From positions 2,666,001-2,730,000 of the forward strand of contig NZ_CP061171.1 of NCBI RefSeq assembly GCF_014692875.1: a stretch of DNA of 64,000 nucleotides, read 5' to 3'. Positions 27,998 to 37,421 of the stretch are shown here, in pieces (the first letter of the stretch is position 1; each line of letters begins with the position of its first letter). The position numbers and the translations under genes were made by a program. The notes below the pieces were generated by a model. It had not been told where the DNA came from. It searched no databases and worked only from the letters and a program-made list of their open reading frames with translations. Origin of the DNA: Pedobacter riviphilus. GTDB lineage: Bacteria; Bacteroidota; Bacteroidia; Sphingobacteriales; Sphingobacteriaceae.

Positions 27998-29770
27998 CTA
28001 CATTCTTTCCGGAGAGGTAATCCCCAGAATCAACATTCCGGCTTGAATTACATCAGCAGTTTTTTTACTCAGGTTTAAACGGAACTGTTTTACTTCACCT
28101 TCTTCTGTTTTTACAATTGGCGGTACTTCATGATAAAACTTGTTGAACAGCTTAGCCAGTTCGTATAAATAGTTGGCCAAACTCGCCGGACTGTAGGCCT
28201 TAGCGGCAATAGCAATCTCCGCAGGGTATTTTGCCAGTTGAAGAATCATTTCCAATTCTACATCCGATATTCCTGAAAATTGTTCACTGCCAATTGCAAA
28301 CTGATAATCCGATTTACTCAACAATGATTTAATCCTTGCATGCGTATATTGGATAAATGGACCAGTATTCCCTTGAAAATCGATACTTTCGGCAGGATTG
28401 AACAATAAACGTTTTTTAGGCTCAACCTTTAAAAGAAAATATTTCAAGGCACCCAGACCTATATTTTTATACAGTTCTTCCTTGTCTGCTTCACTAAAAT
28501 CGTTGGTTTTACCCAATTCTTCTGTTTTTTCGCGGGCGGTGGTTACCATGCTTTCAATCAACTCGTCAGCATCTACAATGGTTCCTTCGCGGCTTTTCAT
28601 CTTACCGTTTGGCAGATCGACCATACCATACGATAAATGATATAAACCTTTTGCCCAGCTTTTGCCCAGTTTTTCTAAAATCAGGAACAAAACCTTAAAA
28701 TGGTAATCCTGTTCATTTCCTACCACATAAATCGACTCATCCATGTTGAAATCGTCGTGTTTCATCTCAGCAGTGCCTAAATCCTGTGTAATGTAAACCG
28801 AAGTTCCATCAGCACGTAAAACCAGTTTCTGGTCTAAACCATCGGCAGTTAAATCAATCCATACCGAACCATCTTCCTTTTTAAAGAAAACGCCTTTGGC
28901 TAAACCTTCCTCAACGGTATCTTTTCCCAGCAGGTAAGTATTGCTTTCGTAATAGAATTTATCAAAATCGACCCCAAGGTTTTTATACGTAATATTAAAA
29001 CCCGCATAAACCCACTCGTTCATCGTTTTCCAGAGCGAAAACACTTCTTCATCCCCTTGCTCCCATTTCAAAAGCATTTGCTGCGCTTCTTTAATTAATG
29101 GTGCATTTTTCTTGGCTTCTTCTTCTGTTTGTCCTTCCGCCTTTAAAACATCAATCTCTTTTTTGTACTCTTTATCAAATATGACATAGTATCTTCCAAC
29201 CAAATGGTCACCCTTTTCACCTGTACTTTCCGGTGTTTCGCCATTGCCCCATTTTTGCCAGGCCAGCATTGATTTACAGATGTGTATACCACGGTCGTTA
29301 ACCAGGTTTACCTTCACCACATCGTAACCGTAAGCTTTAAGCAGTTCGGAAACCGAGTAACCCAACAGGTTATTACGCACGTGCCCCAGGTGAAGCGGTT
29401 TATTGGTATTTGGCGAAGAATACTCTACCATTACCTTTTTACCGTTCGGTGCATACACACCAAAATCAGGCGATAAAATTTCCTCATTAAACTGTTTTAA
29501 GAAATAACTTTCGGCAATGCTTAAGTTTAAAAAGCCTTTAACCACATTAAATTTGGTAATATCTGCTACGTTAGCAACCAAATACTCACCAATTTCAGTG
29601 GCCGTTTGCTCCGGCGATTTCTTCGAAATTTTGGTAATCGGAAAAACAACAATGGTTGCCTGTCCTTCAAATTCTTTACGTGTTTCTTGTATGTTGATTA
29701 CACCCTCAGCTATTTCTTCTTTATAAAGTTCAAAAATGGCTTTCTGTGTTTCGGCAATAATAAAATTCAT
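27998..29770 (-). CDS. argS: Arginyl-tRNA synthetase
   Basis: 590 residues. An N-terminal Arg-tRNA-synthetase-specific domain (about 1-95) is followed by a class I catalytic core with the HIGH variant HLGH at 127-130 (in NTNKPLHLGHVRNN). A KMSKS equivalent, GKMKSREGT, follows. The C-terminal DALR anticodon-binding domain runs to LGITSPERM, the usual C-terminus of ArgS. It charges tRNA-Arg in the cytoplasm. A TATTTTTG -7-like box at 29775-29782 (minus strand) is only a few bases from the ATG, so the message may be nearly leaderless. Confidence 0.95.
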   Translation of the reverse strand: MNFIIAETQKAIFELYKEEIAEGVINIQETRKEFEGQATIVVFPITKISKKSPEQTATEIGEYLVANVADITKFNVVKGFLNLSIAESYFLKQFNEEILSPDFGVYAPNGKKVMVEYSSPNTNKPLHLGHVRNNLLGYSVSELLKAYGYDVVKVNLVNDRGIHICKSMLAWQKWGNGETPESTGEKGDHLVGRYYVIFDKEYKKEIDVLKAEGQTEEEAKKNAPLIKEAQQMLLKWEQGDEEVFSLWKTMNEWVYAGFNITYKNLGVDFDKFYYESNTYLLGKDTVEEGLAKGVFFKKEDGSVWIDLTADGLDQKLVLRADGTSVYITQDLGTAEMKHDDFNMDESIYVVGNEQDYHFKVLFLILEKLGKSWAKGLYHLSYGMVDLPNGKMKSREGTIVDADELIESMVTTAREKTEELGKTNDFSEADKEELYKNIGLGALKYFLLKVEPKKRLLFNPAESIDFQGNTGPFIQYTHARIKSLLSKSDYQFAIGSEQFSGISDVELEMILQLAKYPAEIAIAAKAYSPASLANYLYELAKLFNKFYHEVPPIVKTEEGEVKQFRLNLSKKTADVIQAGMLILGITSPERM

Positions 29771-29889
29771 GGGCCAAAAATATGCAAAAAAGGTGGAAGG
29801 TGAAAGGTTTAAGATGGAAGGTTTTCGAGCTTTTAAAGGTTTGGAAAGCTGCTATAGTGCACATCGGTTCCGATAGTCCTTCTTTTCGC

Positions 29890-29916
29890 TATAGTCCCGA
29901 TTGAAGGAATCGGGAG
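29890..29916. repeat. Small palindrome of the TCCCGATT...AATCGGGAGC type
   Basis: Perfect 7-bp arms CCCGATT (29896-29902) and AATCGGG (29908-29914) in ATAGTCCCGATTGAAGGAAT... . The same layout (TATAGTCC-A-GAT ... ATCGGGAGCTG) recurs in each unit of the tandem repeat at 62424-63350. The rest of 29771-30052 holds no gene. Confidence 0.65.
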
Positions 29917-30052
29917 CTGTCGCTTCAATAAGGTTTATTAAGTTGGTTCTGTGCAATAAATAAACCTATCTACGTATTAGTCTATCTCAAATCTATCCTC
30001 TCAATTCTCATATCTGAATTTTTCTAATAGATTTGCAATAACTAACTTTTTT

Positions 30053-31497
30053 ATGAGCGAGCAGAACCCAAATTTTAAAGTGAGCGTAAACACCGAAATC
30101 GGCAGATTGCGTAAATTATTGATACATAGTCCTGATAGTGGATTAGGCAAAGTAGTACCCTCTAAGGCACAAGATTGGCTTTTCGAAGATATTGTACATT
30201 TAGATACCATCCGTAAAGGCGAATACGATTATTATATTAAACTGTTGATGTATTTTCTTGATCCTGATAAGATTAAAGGAAAACTGGCCGAAATAGATTC
30301 AGAAGCAGCTAACCGTAATTTTTACAAACCCAACCACCCGATTTTCATAATTCTAAATCGGTAATCGAGATTCAGAACCTGTTAAGTGAAATGCTGGAGA
30401 ACGAATCTATCCGGAAAAAACTGGTTGCTGCCGTTTGTGCGATTGAAGGCTGTACTTATAAAGTTCAGTTAGAATTAAGCAATACTGATCCGAAACAGCT
30501 GGCCGAGATTTTTATCTCCGGTACATTGGCCAACGATACAATGATTTTTGCGCCCATCCCCAATTTAATTTTCACCAGGGATGTAGGCACAACCATTAAC
30601 AACCACATTTTATTAAACAAACCGGCAAAAAAAGCCCGTGTGCGGGAAACGCTTTTAATGCGTTATATTTTCTTTAACCACCCTTTGTTTGAAGGCTACC
30701 GTGATAATATTCTCGAGATTCCAGATGTAACCATGCACTTTTTAAGGCCAGGTGATGAGCCTGCATTTAGCACTACTTTAGAAGGTGGTGATGTGATGAT
30801 GGTGAGCCCCAACCACGTATTGATTGGTTGTAGCGAAAGGACATCGGAACATGGTGCCAACGAAGCCATTAAATTATTGTTCGATCAGGATGTGGTAGAA
30901 AAGGTAACCGTGGTAAAAATACCGAGCAAACGCGATTACATGCACCTTGATACTGTTTTTACACAGGTTAAACGCAATACCTGGGTAATTTTAAATTCGA
31001 TTGCCCATTCACCAAAATATAATCCCTACGAGCCGATCAACTTTTTAAAAGAACCAGAAAAGCTTGAAGCAACCACAGCTATCCAGTTTACAAAAGCCAA
31101 CCCTAGCGAACCGAAACATTTCGAACATGTAGAAGCTTTGTTAAATGATATTAGCCAGAACGATTTAAAAAGCACCGAACCGACCAAAATTATCTACAGT
31201 GGAAATAACCAGTTCCCTTACGATTCGAGAGAGCAATGGACAGATTCATGTAACCTTTTGGCCATTAAAGAAGGCGTGGTTTTAGGTTATGACAGAAACG
31301 ATAAAACTGTTGAAGCTTTTAAAACAGCAGGCTTTGATGTGGTGGATGTAAAAGATTTGATTGAGGATTTAGAAAGTGGCAAAGTAAATGCAGAAACCAT
31401 AACCGATACTTTGATTTTAATGCCATCAGCAGAGTTATCGCGTGCCCGTGGTGGTTTCCATTGTATGAGTTTGCCTGTTTTAAGAGATAATTTATAG
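30053..31497 (+). pseudogene. Arginine deiminase-family gene, interrupted by one frameshift
   Basis: The first frame (30053-30364, 103 codons) reads SVNTEIGRLRKLLIHSPDSG, a guanidine-group-modifying enzyme start. It shifts at about 30340, where CCG ATT would read CCG GAT TTT CAT with one more G. The second frame continues without loss (DFHNSKSVIEIQNLL ...) to 31497. The active-site elements are all there: NLIFTRD, LEGGDV, MHLDTVFT and the nucleophilic cysteine in RGGFHCMS near the end. An intact version would be about 480 residues and would hydrolyse arginine to citrulline and ammonia. The single missing base may be a true mutation or a sequence error. ctlX follows downstream. Confidence 0.8.
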
Positions 31498-31506
31498 ATA
31501 TGATAA

Positions 31507-31568
31507 CGTCATGCTGAATTTATTTCAGCATCTCATCTGAGAGATCCTATAATGAATTCAGCATGACG
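31507..31568. repeat. Intergenic palindromic element (CGTCATGCTGAA type)
   Basis: Perfect 14-bp arms CGTCATGCTGAATT (31507-31520) and AATTCAGCATGACG (31555-31568) around a 34-nt loop. It fills the gap between the arginine deiminase-like gene and ctlX and could act as an intra-operon hairpin. Confidence 0.9.
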
Positions 31569-31584
31569 AATAAGAGAAAGAAAA

Positions 31585-32499
31585 ATGCAGACTACCAACC
31601 ACATCCTCATGATCCGACCTGTTGATTTTAAATTCAATGAGCAAACGGCCGGAAATAACAAATTTCAAGTTGCAACTACCGAAACCAACGTACAATCAGC
31701 AGCCCTAAAAGAGTTTGACGCCTTTGCTGATTTACTACGGAAAAACAAGGTTGATGTAACGGTAGTAGACGATACTTTACAGCCAGAAACGCCTGATTCC
31801 ATTTTTCCGAACAATTGGGTTTCTTTCCACGAGGATGGCTCAGTATATCTTTATCCGATGTTTTCTGAAAACCGCAGGTTAGAACGCAGAAAAGAAATAC
31901 TGGAAGATTTAAAAGAAAAATTCGAAGTTAACCACATCAGCGATTTAAGCTTTTACGAACATCAACATGCGTTTTTAGAGGGCACTGGAAGCATGGTATT
32001 AGATCGCACCAACAAAATTGCTTACGCCTGCTTAAGTGTACGCACCGATGAAGAAGTGCTAAACAATTTCTGCATGCTTACCGGATATGAACCCGTGGCC
32101 TTTCAGGCAGTTGATGAATCAAATTTCCCGATTTACCATACCAATGTAATGATGTGCATTGGCGACCGTTTTGCGGTAATCTGCCTGGATTCGATTAAAA
32201 ATCCTGAAGAGAAATTAAATGTAACCATAAGTTTAAAAGGCACTGGAAAAGAAATCATTGAAATTAGCCTGGAGCAGATGAATAAATTCGCTGGCAACAT
32301 GTTACAGGTAAGCAATGCAGAAAACGAAAGTTTACTGGTCATGTCAGAACAGGCTTACTTATCATTAACTGCTGAACAGATTGCTGCATTAGAACAATAT
32401 AGCAGAATCGTTTATGCACCGCTTTACACGATCGAAAAAAACGGTGGTGGCAGTGCAAGGTGTATGTTAGCTGAGATACATTTGCCGGTTAAAGAATAA
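31585..32499 (+). CDS. ctlX: Citrulline utilisation hydrolase, CtlX type
   Basis: 304 residues, without a signal peptide. It belongs to the amidinotransferase/DDAH-like pentein fold: PNNWVSFH (about 74-81), LEGTGSMVLD (about 131-140, the Asp/Glu substrate-binding turn), YHTNVMM (His near 180) and the nucleophilic cysteine in GGSARCMLAEIHLP near the C-terminus. CtlX-type enzymes act on citrulline in arginine catabolism. It lies after an arginine deiminase-like gene, the source of citrulline, which supports the assignment. Confidence 0.85.
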   Translation: MQTTNHILMIRPVDFKFNEQTAGNNKFQVATTETNVQSAALKEFDAFADLLRKNKVDVTVVDDTLQPETPDSIFPNNWVSFHEDGSVYLYPMFSENRRLERRKEILEDLKEKFEVNHISDLSFYEHQHAFLEGTGSMVLDRTNKIAYACLSVRTDEEVLNNFCMLTGYEPVAFQAVDESNFPIYHTNVMMCIGDRFAVICLDSIKNPEEKLNVTISLKGTGKEIIEISLEQMNKFAGNMLQVSNAENESLLVMSEQAYLSLTAEQIAALEQYSRIVYAPLYTIEKNGGGSARCMLAEIHLPVKE

Positions 32500-32519
32500 C
32501 AGATTGCATATCTATTTTA

Positions 32520-32834
32520 ATGGAATCAGATTTAACAGAAAAAGAATTGCGTTTAGCAACATTTATGAGTGAAATTTCAGAATATTGTTATTCCGCAGGT
32601 TGGATGCAGAATTTAGAATATGCCCTATGGAATGCGGTAATAAATGGTGAAAGGAAATATGGACAGTCCTACATTACCGAAGATGATATCTCCACATTGA
32701 TTAAGCTTTCTACAGATGCAAATGCCTGGATCGTATATGATGACGATAAAGAGGTAACAGCTTTAAGCTTAAAAGAATGGATAGAAAAGTTTAAAAAGGA
32801 TGTGGAGCAAAACAAAGGAATTATAAAAGGTTAA
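32520..32834 (+). CDS. Conserved hypothetical protein (104 aa)
   Basis: 104 residues, acidic and helical, with a Trp-rich middle (YCYSAGWMQNLEYALWNAV). There is no signal peptide, membrane segment or recognisable catalytic motif. It begins 20 nt after ctlX on the same strand, so it may be part of the arginine/citrulline operon. Family not recognised. Confidence 0.6.
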   Translation: MESDLTEKELRLATFMSEISEYCYSAGWMQNLEYALWNAVINGERKYGQSYITEDDISTLIKLSTDANAWIVYDDDKEVTALSLKEWIEKFKKDVEQNKGIIKG

Positions 32835-32963
32835 TAGTTTTATTGGTTGGTGTCTCCACGAACCATTGTATTTTTGCCACGGAAGCTCGGAGCGCACGAA
32901 AAACCCATCTGACAAATGTACACTCGCTATTCAACCTTAAATAGCAGCACTCCCCTAACTGTA

Positions 32964-33052
32964 TAAACCTGATCGGAATGAACACGAGTGCAACGAAGTA
33001 AAATGAAGAGCAGGGCTACTGAAACCGATAAAACAGCAACCTGCTTTCCAAA
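32964..33052. repeat. REP-like element, copy A (TAAACCTGATCGGAA ... CTGCTTTCCAAAT)
   Basis: About 89 bp. The internal GAGCAGGGCT and CAACCTGCTTTCC arms can pair (AGCAGG with CCTGCT). An almost identical element lies at 33843-33933, after the phnA-like gene. The rest of 32835-33197 has no gene; it starts with a GGTTGGTGTCTC stretch whose reverse complement recurs near 49023. Confidence 0.8.
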
Positions 33053-33197
33053 TGATCAGTAAACATTCCCTTTCTATCAAACCAAAATTTAAAAGGTTTT
33101 CTCCTCCAAAGGAGTTCCCTTGGAACACTTCAGTAGAAATGCCGATCCGCGCGATTCGGATTAGTTTTATTATTTTCGCCAAAAATCCAATATTAAT

Positions 33198-33775
33198 ATG
33201 TCTTTACTACAAGAGTTACAAACCCGCTCGGGAAATAAATGCGAATTGTGCACCGCTGAAACTGGCTTATCGGTATACGAAGTGCCCCAACCAGCAATGC
33301 CAATAGCGATAACAGTATTTTAGTTTGTAAAACCTGCTTAGATCAGATTGAAAAAACGGAACAGCTTGCCCCTAACCACTGGAAAATATTAACAGAAACC
33401 ATGTGGTCGGAATTTGCCCCGGTACAGGTTGTTGCCTGGAGAATGTTGAGCAGATTAAGAAACGAAGGCTGGGCGGCAGATAGTCTGGATATTTTATACC
33501 TGGATGATGAAACGTTGGAATGGGCTAAAAAAACCGGCGACCATGAACAGGATGGTACTGTTGAATTTCACCAGGACAGTAATGGTACCCGTTTATTTGA
33601 AGGCGATACCGTTGTTTTGGTTAAAACACTGGATGTTAAAGGCTCAACATTGAGCGCTAAATTGGGTACTGTAGTTAAAAATATCCGATTAGTTCATGAT
33701 AATACCGAACAGATTGAGGGTAAAGTAGAGGGGCAAACCATTGTTATTTTAACCAAATACCTGCGCAAAGGATAA
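33198..33775 (+). pseudogene. PhnA-like (alkylphosphonate utilisation family) gene with one frameshift
   Basis: The ATG at 33198 opens MSLLQELQTRSGNKCELCTAETGLSVYEVP, the zinc-ribbon start of PhnA-family proteins (CxxC, partner CKTC later). One base is missing near 33300: frame one stops at 33321, while the next register reads NSDNSILVCKTCLDQIEKTE and runs to the stop at 33775. The C-terminal PhnA domain (GDTVVLVKTLDVKGS, IRLVHDNTEQIEGKVEGQTI) is complete. An intact protein would be about 192 residues. The family's biochemical role is unsettled despite its name. The 124-codon frame from 33401 is only the 3' part. Confidence 0.82.
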
Positions 33776-33842
33776 AACGTCATTTGATGATTGATTAGGC
33801 ATTCGCTATTAAGCCGCAAATAGATGTACTGTCCAAAATCAA

Positions 33843-33933
33843 TAAACCTGATCGGAACGAACACGAGTGCAACGAGTAAAGTGGAGAGCAGGGCCAACCT
33901 CACCCTATAAAAACAGGAACCTGCTTTCCAAAT
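33843..33933. repeat. REP-like element, copy B
   Basis: Same layout and orientation as 32964-33052 (TAAACCTGATCGGAA, CACGAGTGCAACGA, GAGCAGGG, ACCTGCTTTCCAAAT). The two copies bracket the phnA-like gene. The rest of 33776-34124 shows only AT-rich leader DNA, with a TACATTTTTG box at 34095-34104 that may be the -7 element of the next gene. Confidence 0.8.
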
Positions 33934-34124
33934 ATTAAAACATAAAATATATTATCACCTGTTTTTCAGCCTATTAACAAAACAGATCTATTCACTTTCT
34001 ATCGAAAACAATTTGTCGGCATTTTTTGTAGTTAGGCTAAGCGTTTCCTTACAGTAAAAATATTTTCAATACCGTTTAATTCTCGATTTAAAATTACATT
34101 TTTGCAAAAATTATTTAAAAGTAA

Positions 34125-35513
34125 ATGCAGAGTTACTCAGAATTTCTTGATCTAAGTGTTGGTTTCCCTCAGGAGGGTTTCGATGTAATAGATGATGAAT
34201 TATATTTTCAGGATTTAAACCTGATGGAAATGATCGAAACTTACGGTACTCCCCTACGTTTCACGTATTTACCTATGGTAAGTAAGAAGATTCAGCAGGC
34301 GAAGATTCTTTTCCAAACCGCTATTTTAAAGAACAATTATCGTGGCGATTATAAATATTGCTACTGTACAAAAAGCTCGCATTTTAAGCATATTGTAGAA
34401 GAAGCTTTAAAAAATAACATCCACCTGGAAACTTCTTCGGCTTTTGATATGCCAATGGTTGATGCGTTGGAGAAAAAAGGGGTGTTAACCAAAGATACTA
34501 CCATCATCTGTAACGGATTTAAAACCTACCAGTACAAACAATATATCATTGATATGTTGCACGATGGTTATACCAATATTATCCCTGTTTTAGATAACAA
34601 GGAAGAGTTTAATCTTTTTGATGATGAGGTTGATATCGATACCCCTTGTAACTTAGGTATCCGTATTGCTGCTGAAGAGCAGCCAGATTCGCAGTTCTAT
34701 ACTTCGCGTTTAGGCGTACGTATGGAAGATATTATTGATTTTTACAACAATAAAATCGTTCACAATCCTAATTTCAGGGTTAAATTATTGCACTTTTTTA
34801 TTAACTCGGGTATTACCGATTCGCCATATTACTGGAACGAGTTAGAGAAATATGTGACACTTTATTGCAAGTTCAAAAAAATCAATCCTGATTTGGATAC
34901 CCTTGATATTGGGGGCGGTATGCCATTTAAAGATTCACTGGTGTTCGATTTCGATTACGAATACATGGTAAACGAAATTGTAAAAAGGATCAAAGAAATC
35001 TGCGCCATCCATGATGTAATGGAACCAGACATTATTACTGAATTTGGTAAATATACGGTTGCTGAGGCTTCTGGTATCCTTTATAAAGTACTGGGCCGTA
35101 AACAACAGAACGACCGTGAGCGCTGGTTGATGCTGGATGGTTCTTTTATTACCAATTTACCTGATGTTTGGGCATTAAATCAAAAATACATTTTATTGCC
35201 AATCAACAATTGGGATGCTGAATATGAGCGGGTTAACTTAGGTGGAATTACCTGCGATGGGCAGGATTATTACAATCAGGAAGCACACATGAACAGTGTA
35301 TTTATGCCAAAAACGCGTAAGGTACAATATCTAGGTTTCTTCCATACGGGCGCTTACCAAGAGGTATTGAGTGGTTATGGTGGTATCCACCACTGTTTAT
35401 TGCCAAGCCCTAAACATGTGCTAATCCGCAGAAACCGTGATGAAAGTTTCAATTTTGAGGTTTTTGGAGAAGAACAGAATAGTAAGCAGGTGTTGAAGAT
35501 TCTGGGTTACTAG
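34125..35513 (+). CDS. speA: Arginine decarboxylase (PLP fold type III)
   Basis: 462 residues, the length of the Bacteroidota biosynthetic-type arginine decarboxylase and shorter than the ~630-residue E. coli SpeA. The PLP lysine is in YCYCTKSSHF (near residue 79). HLETSSAFDM, NGFKTYQYKQYI and IGGGMPF are the barrel phosphate/glycine-rich elements. FHTGAYQEVLSGYGGIHH is the C-terminal domain active-site segment. It converts arginine to agmatine for polyamine synthesis. Function is by family; ornithine or diaminopimelate decarboxylase relatives are less likely given the N-terminal region. Confidence 0.85.
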   Translation: MQSYSEFLDLSVGFPQEGFDVIDDELYFQDLNLMEMIETYGTPLRFTYLPMVSKKIQQAKILFQTAILKNNYRGDYKYCYCTKSSHFKHIVEEALKNNIHLETSSAFDMPMVDALEKKGVLTKDTTIICNGFKTYQYKQYIIDMLHDGYTNIIPVLDNKEEFNLFDDEVDIDTPCNLGIRIAAEEQPDSQFYTSRLGVRMEDIIDFYNNKIVHNPNFRVKLLHFFINSGITDSPYYWNELEKYVTLYCKFKKINPDLDTLDIGGGMPFKDSLVFDFDYEYMVNEIVKRIKEICAIHDVMEPDIITEFGKYTVAEASGILYKVLGRKQQNDRERWLMLDGSFITNLPDVWALNQKYILLPINNWDAEYERVNLGGITCDGQDYYNQEAHMNSVFMPKTRKVQYLGFFHTGAYQEVLSGYGGIHHCLLPSPKHVLIRRNRDESFNFEVFGEEQNSKQVLKILGY

Positions 35514-35548
35514 GTCTAACCGCAAAGAACATAAAGTTTTTCGCAAAG

Positions 35549-35577
35549 AGCGCCAGGTTAATACTTGGCGCTTTTTA
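35549..35577 (+). terminator. Terminator after arginine decarboxylase gene
   Basis: Stem AGCGCCAGGT (35549-35558) with ACTTGGCGCT (35563-35572), one G-T pair, followed by TTTTT. Upstream, 'CCGCAAAGAACATAAAG' resembles the CGCAAAG-type intergenic repeats common in this phylum. Confidence 0.8.
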
Positions 35578-35628
35578 TGTTTTTAATCTCTTAGGAGAAG
35601 CTTATTTCTAGTGCTAAACTAAGCAAAC

Positions 35629-35739
35629 GTCATGCTAAATCTATTTTATTAGTAGTTTTTATTGGGTTAAAGGCCTAATAGCTAATCGTGGCCAGCATCT
35701 TTCTTGTGGAATAGACCCTGAAATAAATTCAGGGTGACG
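35629..35739. repeat. Decayed palindromic element (CGTCATGCT ... GGGTGACG)
   Basis: Left end ACGTCATGCTAAATC near 35630; right end CCCTGAAATAAATTCAGGG plus TGACG near 35717-35739. The interior has diverged. It overlaps the first codons of the longer frame of the next gene, which argues for that gene's later start. Confidence 0.6.
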
Positions 35740-35805
35740 ACCGCTTATACGGAATCCTTTACAATTTTCTTTATTAACTTAGCGGTTAAACAAATCCATA
35801 TTACA

Positions 35806-36702
35806 ATGAAATTCGGCCAAGTAGAAGATCCAACCATTATAGATTATACCCTTCCTGCTGATGCTCCTGAAACAGCAGCGGTTTTAGCAGCAAATAAACC
35901 TAAACAATCCTTTCAGGCTTACGTGGGTTGTGCTAAATGGAATAAAACAGATCTCAAAGGTTTTTATCCGAAAGGAACCAAGGATGAATTAACCTATTAT
36001 GCTACCCAGTTTAATTCGATCGAATTGAATGCAACTTTTTATGGCATGCCAAGCCGTGAACAGGTAATCACCTGGACGCAAAAAACGCCTGCAGATTTTA
36101 AATTTTTCCCTAAACTCACCAATACCATCAGTCACTTTAAAAGATTAATTAACGTTAAAGAACCTGTAGAGCAATATTGCGATGCCATCAGTAATTTTGA
36201 AGATAAATTAGGAATGGCTTTTCTTCAATTGCACGATAACTTTAAACCTAAAGATTTCGAAAGATTAAAAATAGTAATCAACGAATTCCCAAAAGTAATT
36301 CCTTTGGGTGTTGAAGTGAGAAATGGCGAATGGTTTTCAAATCCGGCCATCGCCAATGAATTTGCACAACTATTTCAGGAAAATGGTGTGGCCAATATTA
36401 TTGTTGATACTGCTGGCAGAAGAGACATGCTGCACATGCGTTTAACTTCTCCAACGGCTTTTGTACGTTTCGTAGGCGCCAATGATGATGACATAGATAA
36501 AAAACGCTTAGACGATTGGATTGAAAGAATTGTAAGCTGGAAAGAACAGGGCTTGCAAAACTTATATTTCTTTGTCCATCAAAATGTTGAGCTATCTTCT
36601 CCATTATTTTCCGCCTATTTTACAAACAAGCTGAATAAAGCAGTAGGAACAGATTTAAAGATTCCGGTAATGGCCAACCAGGCTTCGCCTTCTTTATTCT
36701 AG
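35806..36702 (+). CDS. DUF72-domain protein
   Basis: About 298 residues from the ATG at 35806; the longer frame from 35734 runs into a palindromic repeat. Clear DUF72 motifs are VGCAKWNKTDLKGFYP (start of the barrel), YYATQFNSIELNATFYGMP and FKFFPKLTNTISHFKRL. The fold is a TIM barrel resembling xylose isomerase-type enzymes, but the biochemical function of DUF72 is not established. Cytoplasmic. Ends at a bidirectional terminator shared with the next, convergent gene. Confidence 0.85.
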   Translation: MKFGQVEDPTIIDYTLPADAPETAAVLAANKPKQSFQAYVGCAKWNKTDLKGFYPKGTKDELTYYATQFNSIELNATFYGMPSREQVITWTQKTPADFKFFPKLTNTISHFKRLINVKEPVEQYCDAISNFEDKLGMAFLQLHDNFKPKDFERLKIVINEFPKVIPLGVEVRNGEWFSNPAIANEFAQLFQENGVANIIVDTAGRRDMLHMRLTSPTAFVRFVGANDDDIDKKRLDDWIERIVSWKEQGLQNLYFFVHQNVELSSPLFSAYFTNKLNKAVGTDLKIPVMANQASPSLF

Positions 36703-36707
36703 ATTCA

Positions 36708-36740
36708 AAACCTACCAGGTTTTAAAAACCTGATAGGTTT
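36708..36740. terminator. Bidirectional terminator between convergent genes
   Basis: AAACCTACCAGG (36708-36719) pairs with CCTGATAGGTTT (36729-36740) with one wobble pair. The A/T-rich flanks and loop (TTTTAAAAA) suit termination in both directions. Confidence 0.8.
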
Positions 36741-36744
36741 AAAT

Positions 36745-37242
36745 TTATTTCCTTCTATAAACCGTTTCGGTAGCTTTTGCTTCTTCCCCTTCTGGCGAAA
36801 CATTATAAGCCGTTAATACGATTTCATTTTCGTTAATTATTTCAAGCACTGTTCTCCAGCCCCAAAGCTGCTCGCCATATTCCGGACTGCCATATTCACC
36901 AAAAACCGAAAAACCATTTACTGTAGCCTCACCGCTCGAAAGCATAATCTGTGTACCCATATGGAAGCTATCAACCCAGCTTGTCGTAAATCTTTGGTAA
37001 GGAATATCGAAACCGACAATCATTTTGCCTTCAAAAGCTTTTCCTTCCAAACTTCCCTGGTAATCAATAGAAATAAAACGGTTACCCAAAATTGAAGTGA
37101 TTTTTGCTTCAGCTGGAGATTCATCTGCCAGCACATCTTTTTCGAACCAGGTTTTGGTAGTACCGCTCCATTTACCAATTAAACCTTGAAGCAGTTGATG
37201 AGCACCATCTATTAAAGATTGCTCGAATTTACTTTTCGCCAT
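36745..37242 (-). CDS. DUF1579-domain protein
   Basis: 165 residues, no signal peptide. The DUF1579 pattern is visible: LLQGLIGKWSGTTKTWF near the N-terminus, ILGNRFISIDYQGSLEGKAFEGKMIVGFD in the middle and a beta-barrel-like C-terminus. The family resembles lipocalin-type barrels; its function is unknown. Confidence 0.8.
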   Translation of the reverse strand: MAKSKFEQSLIDGAHQLLQGLIGKWSGTTKTWFEKDVLADESPAEAKITSILGNRFISIDYQGSLEGKAFEGKMIVGFDIPYQRFTTSWVDSFHMGTQIMLSSGEATVNGFSVFGEYGSPEYGEQLWGWRTVLEIINENEIVLTAYNVSPEGEEAKATETVYRRK

Positions 37243-37421
37243 AAACCAAACTTATAAAATAAATTTTCAACAAAAAATACATTAAGATTAAAACAGGCCA
37301 AACGAAAGTGATTTATTTTATCGAATTTTAACATTGAATTGAAGTTTTAGGTGTAAAATCAGGCTGAACAAGGTCCCTGAAACAACAATTTACATAAACA
37401 GCAAACAATCAAATAAAATAA

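Noticed and set aside
30053..30364. Complete 103-residue protein
   Set aside because: It is the N-terminal quarter of an arginine deiminase-family protein whose remainder follows in another frame.
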